The notes beneath the pieces are model-generated. The model ran no database searches. It saw only the letters and a program-made list of their open reading frames with translations, and was not told the DNA's origin. Shown piece by piece: positions 63,470-64,000 of a stretch of 64,000 bases of DNA. Both the position numbers and the translations under genes were made by a program. The stretch's first letter is position 1, and each line of letters begins with the position of its first letter. The DNA is from JBKBUF01 sp046290815 (GTDB taxonomy: Bacteria; Bacteroidota; Bacteroidia; Cytophagales; Cytophagaceae). The stretch is taken from the NCBI GenBank assembly GCA_046290815.1, contig JBKBUF010000005.1:120231-184230 (forward strand), given 5' to 3'.

Positions 63470-63940
63470 ATGACAACCAAGCCAATACTGGACATTTTAC
63501 TTATTGAGGATGAGATGAGTTCCACACTACTTTCGGATAAAATTTCCCGTGAATTGGAAGGATTGGTAAATATTCACCGTAATGGAAACAGCCTTAGCGA
63601 GGACATTGAAATGTACAAAGACAAAGAGATTGATATCATTATACTTGATGAAGAATATACAGGAATTGACGCCTTTGAAGCTGTGAAATTAATCAGAAAA
63701 AAAACTCCCACTTCACAGATAATTGTGCTGGCAGAAGAAAAAGAAGAATTAAAAGCTCATAAGGTGAAAAGTATTGGAGCATATGAATATGTAGTTAAGG
63801 ACAAAATAGCAGCAGATAGAGTTGTGTATTCTATTAAGGATCTTTGGAATAATAAATATATGTTAAATGAAAACCTGAGGCGGTTCTGTTTAAATAACTG
63901 TGTCATTATTAAAATTATTATCTCTGTTGGAATGTGGTAA
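63470..63940 (+). CDS. Single-domain response regulator
   Basis: 156 residues, a receiver domain only. The acidic pocket is Glu13-Asp14 in 'LLIEDEMSS', the phosphorylation site Asp60 in 'IIILDEEYTG', Lys110 in 'YEYVVKDK'. The usual Thr/Ser in strand 4 is Ala88 ('IIVLAEEKEE'), which may weaken phosphorylation coupling. There is no output domain; the last 30 residues are unlike other receivers and hydrophobic, possibly due to a frameshift. No sensor kinase is in the window. It is divergent from the small lipoprotein gene. Confidence 0.75.
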   Translation: MTTKPILDILLIEDEMSSTLLSDKISRELEGLVNIHRNGNSLSEDIEMYKDKEIDIIILDEEYTGIDAFEAVKLIRKKTPTSQIIVLAEEKEELKAHKVKSIGAYEYVVKDKIAADRVVYSIKDLWNNKYMLNENLRRFCLNNCVIIKIIISVGMW

Positions 63941-64000
63941 AGTTTGAAAAACTTTTCCATATTTCAACAGATCTTTAATCTTTCAGGATATTTAATTGCT

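Overview
The window looks like a chromosomal piece of a low-GC, aerobic, gliding-type Bacteroidota of the order Cytophagales, probably near Cytophaga or Sporocytophaga. This is an inference from content, not a database match. The pointers are several secreted proteins ending in type IX secretion (T9SS) sorting domains of both type A and type B, a PorP/SprF-family protein, a fused MurF-alanine racemase, general lack of Shine-Dalgarno sequences, promoter boxes of the TAnnTTTG kind, and two very large secreted family-8 glycoside hydrolases. I saw no rRNA, tRNA, CRISPR array, prophage or plasmid functions.

Layout. 1-7 kb: a small lipoprotein, a secreted metalloprotease-like T9SS protein, a RAYT (REP-associated transposase) gene boxed in by its own palindromes, and an O-methyltransferase. 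7-21 kb: mostly housekeeping and envelope genes: a transglutaminase-like membrane protein, aspS, tadA, superoxide dismutase, a thioredoxin-like protein, a TPR protein, murF-alr, an MFS transporter and recX. 21-32 kb: surface genes: a T9SS type B beta-propeller protein next to a PorP/SprF protein, an OmpA-family protein, a second beta-propeller protein with a type A sorting domain, and a beta-barrel. 32-38 kb: an anti-sigma/ECF sigma pair, a DUF4239 membrane protein and mfd. 38-50 kb: the polysaccharide-degradation block, with an unusual structured leader, two tandem paralogous GH8 giants (1471 and 1549 aa) and, on the opposite strand, a glycosidase-like T9SS protein. 50-64 kb: two guanidine-modifying enzymes (arginine deiminase and a DDAH-like enzyme), a Kazal-type inhibitor, a haem-binding DUF3365 protein, prfA, a beta-helix lipoprotein, yjbQ, rlmI-like, polA, an acyl-CoA synthetase, a small lipoprotein and a lone receiver domain.

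How it fits together. The secreted hydrolases, propeller proteins and metalloprotease would all leave the cell by T9SS and stay on or near the surface, consistent with contact-dependent digestion of plant-type polysaccharides. The other genes are ordinary core functions.

The least expected material is intergenic. At least six families of short palindromic repeats occur: REP units around the RAYT, GTGTT octamer arrays, a roughly 190-bp nested palindromic element beside polA, a perfect 12-bp CCCTGTCAGGGT palindrome, a CCTCTCCTC/GAGGAGAGG family, and a CCCCT/AGGGG hairpin. The nearly 600-bp leader upstream of the GH8 pair can fold into a strong hairpin, has a 9-codon mini-ORF, and has a possible competing long-range pairing. 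It is the best candidate here for an undescribed regulatory element.
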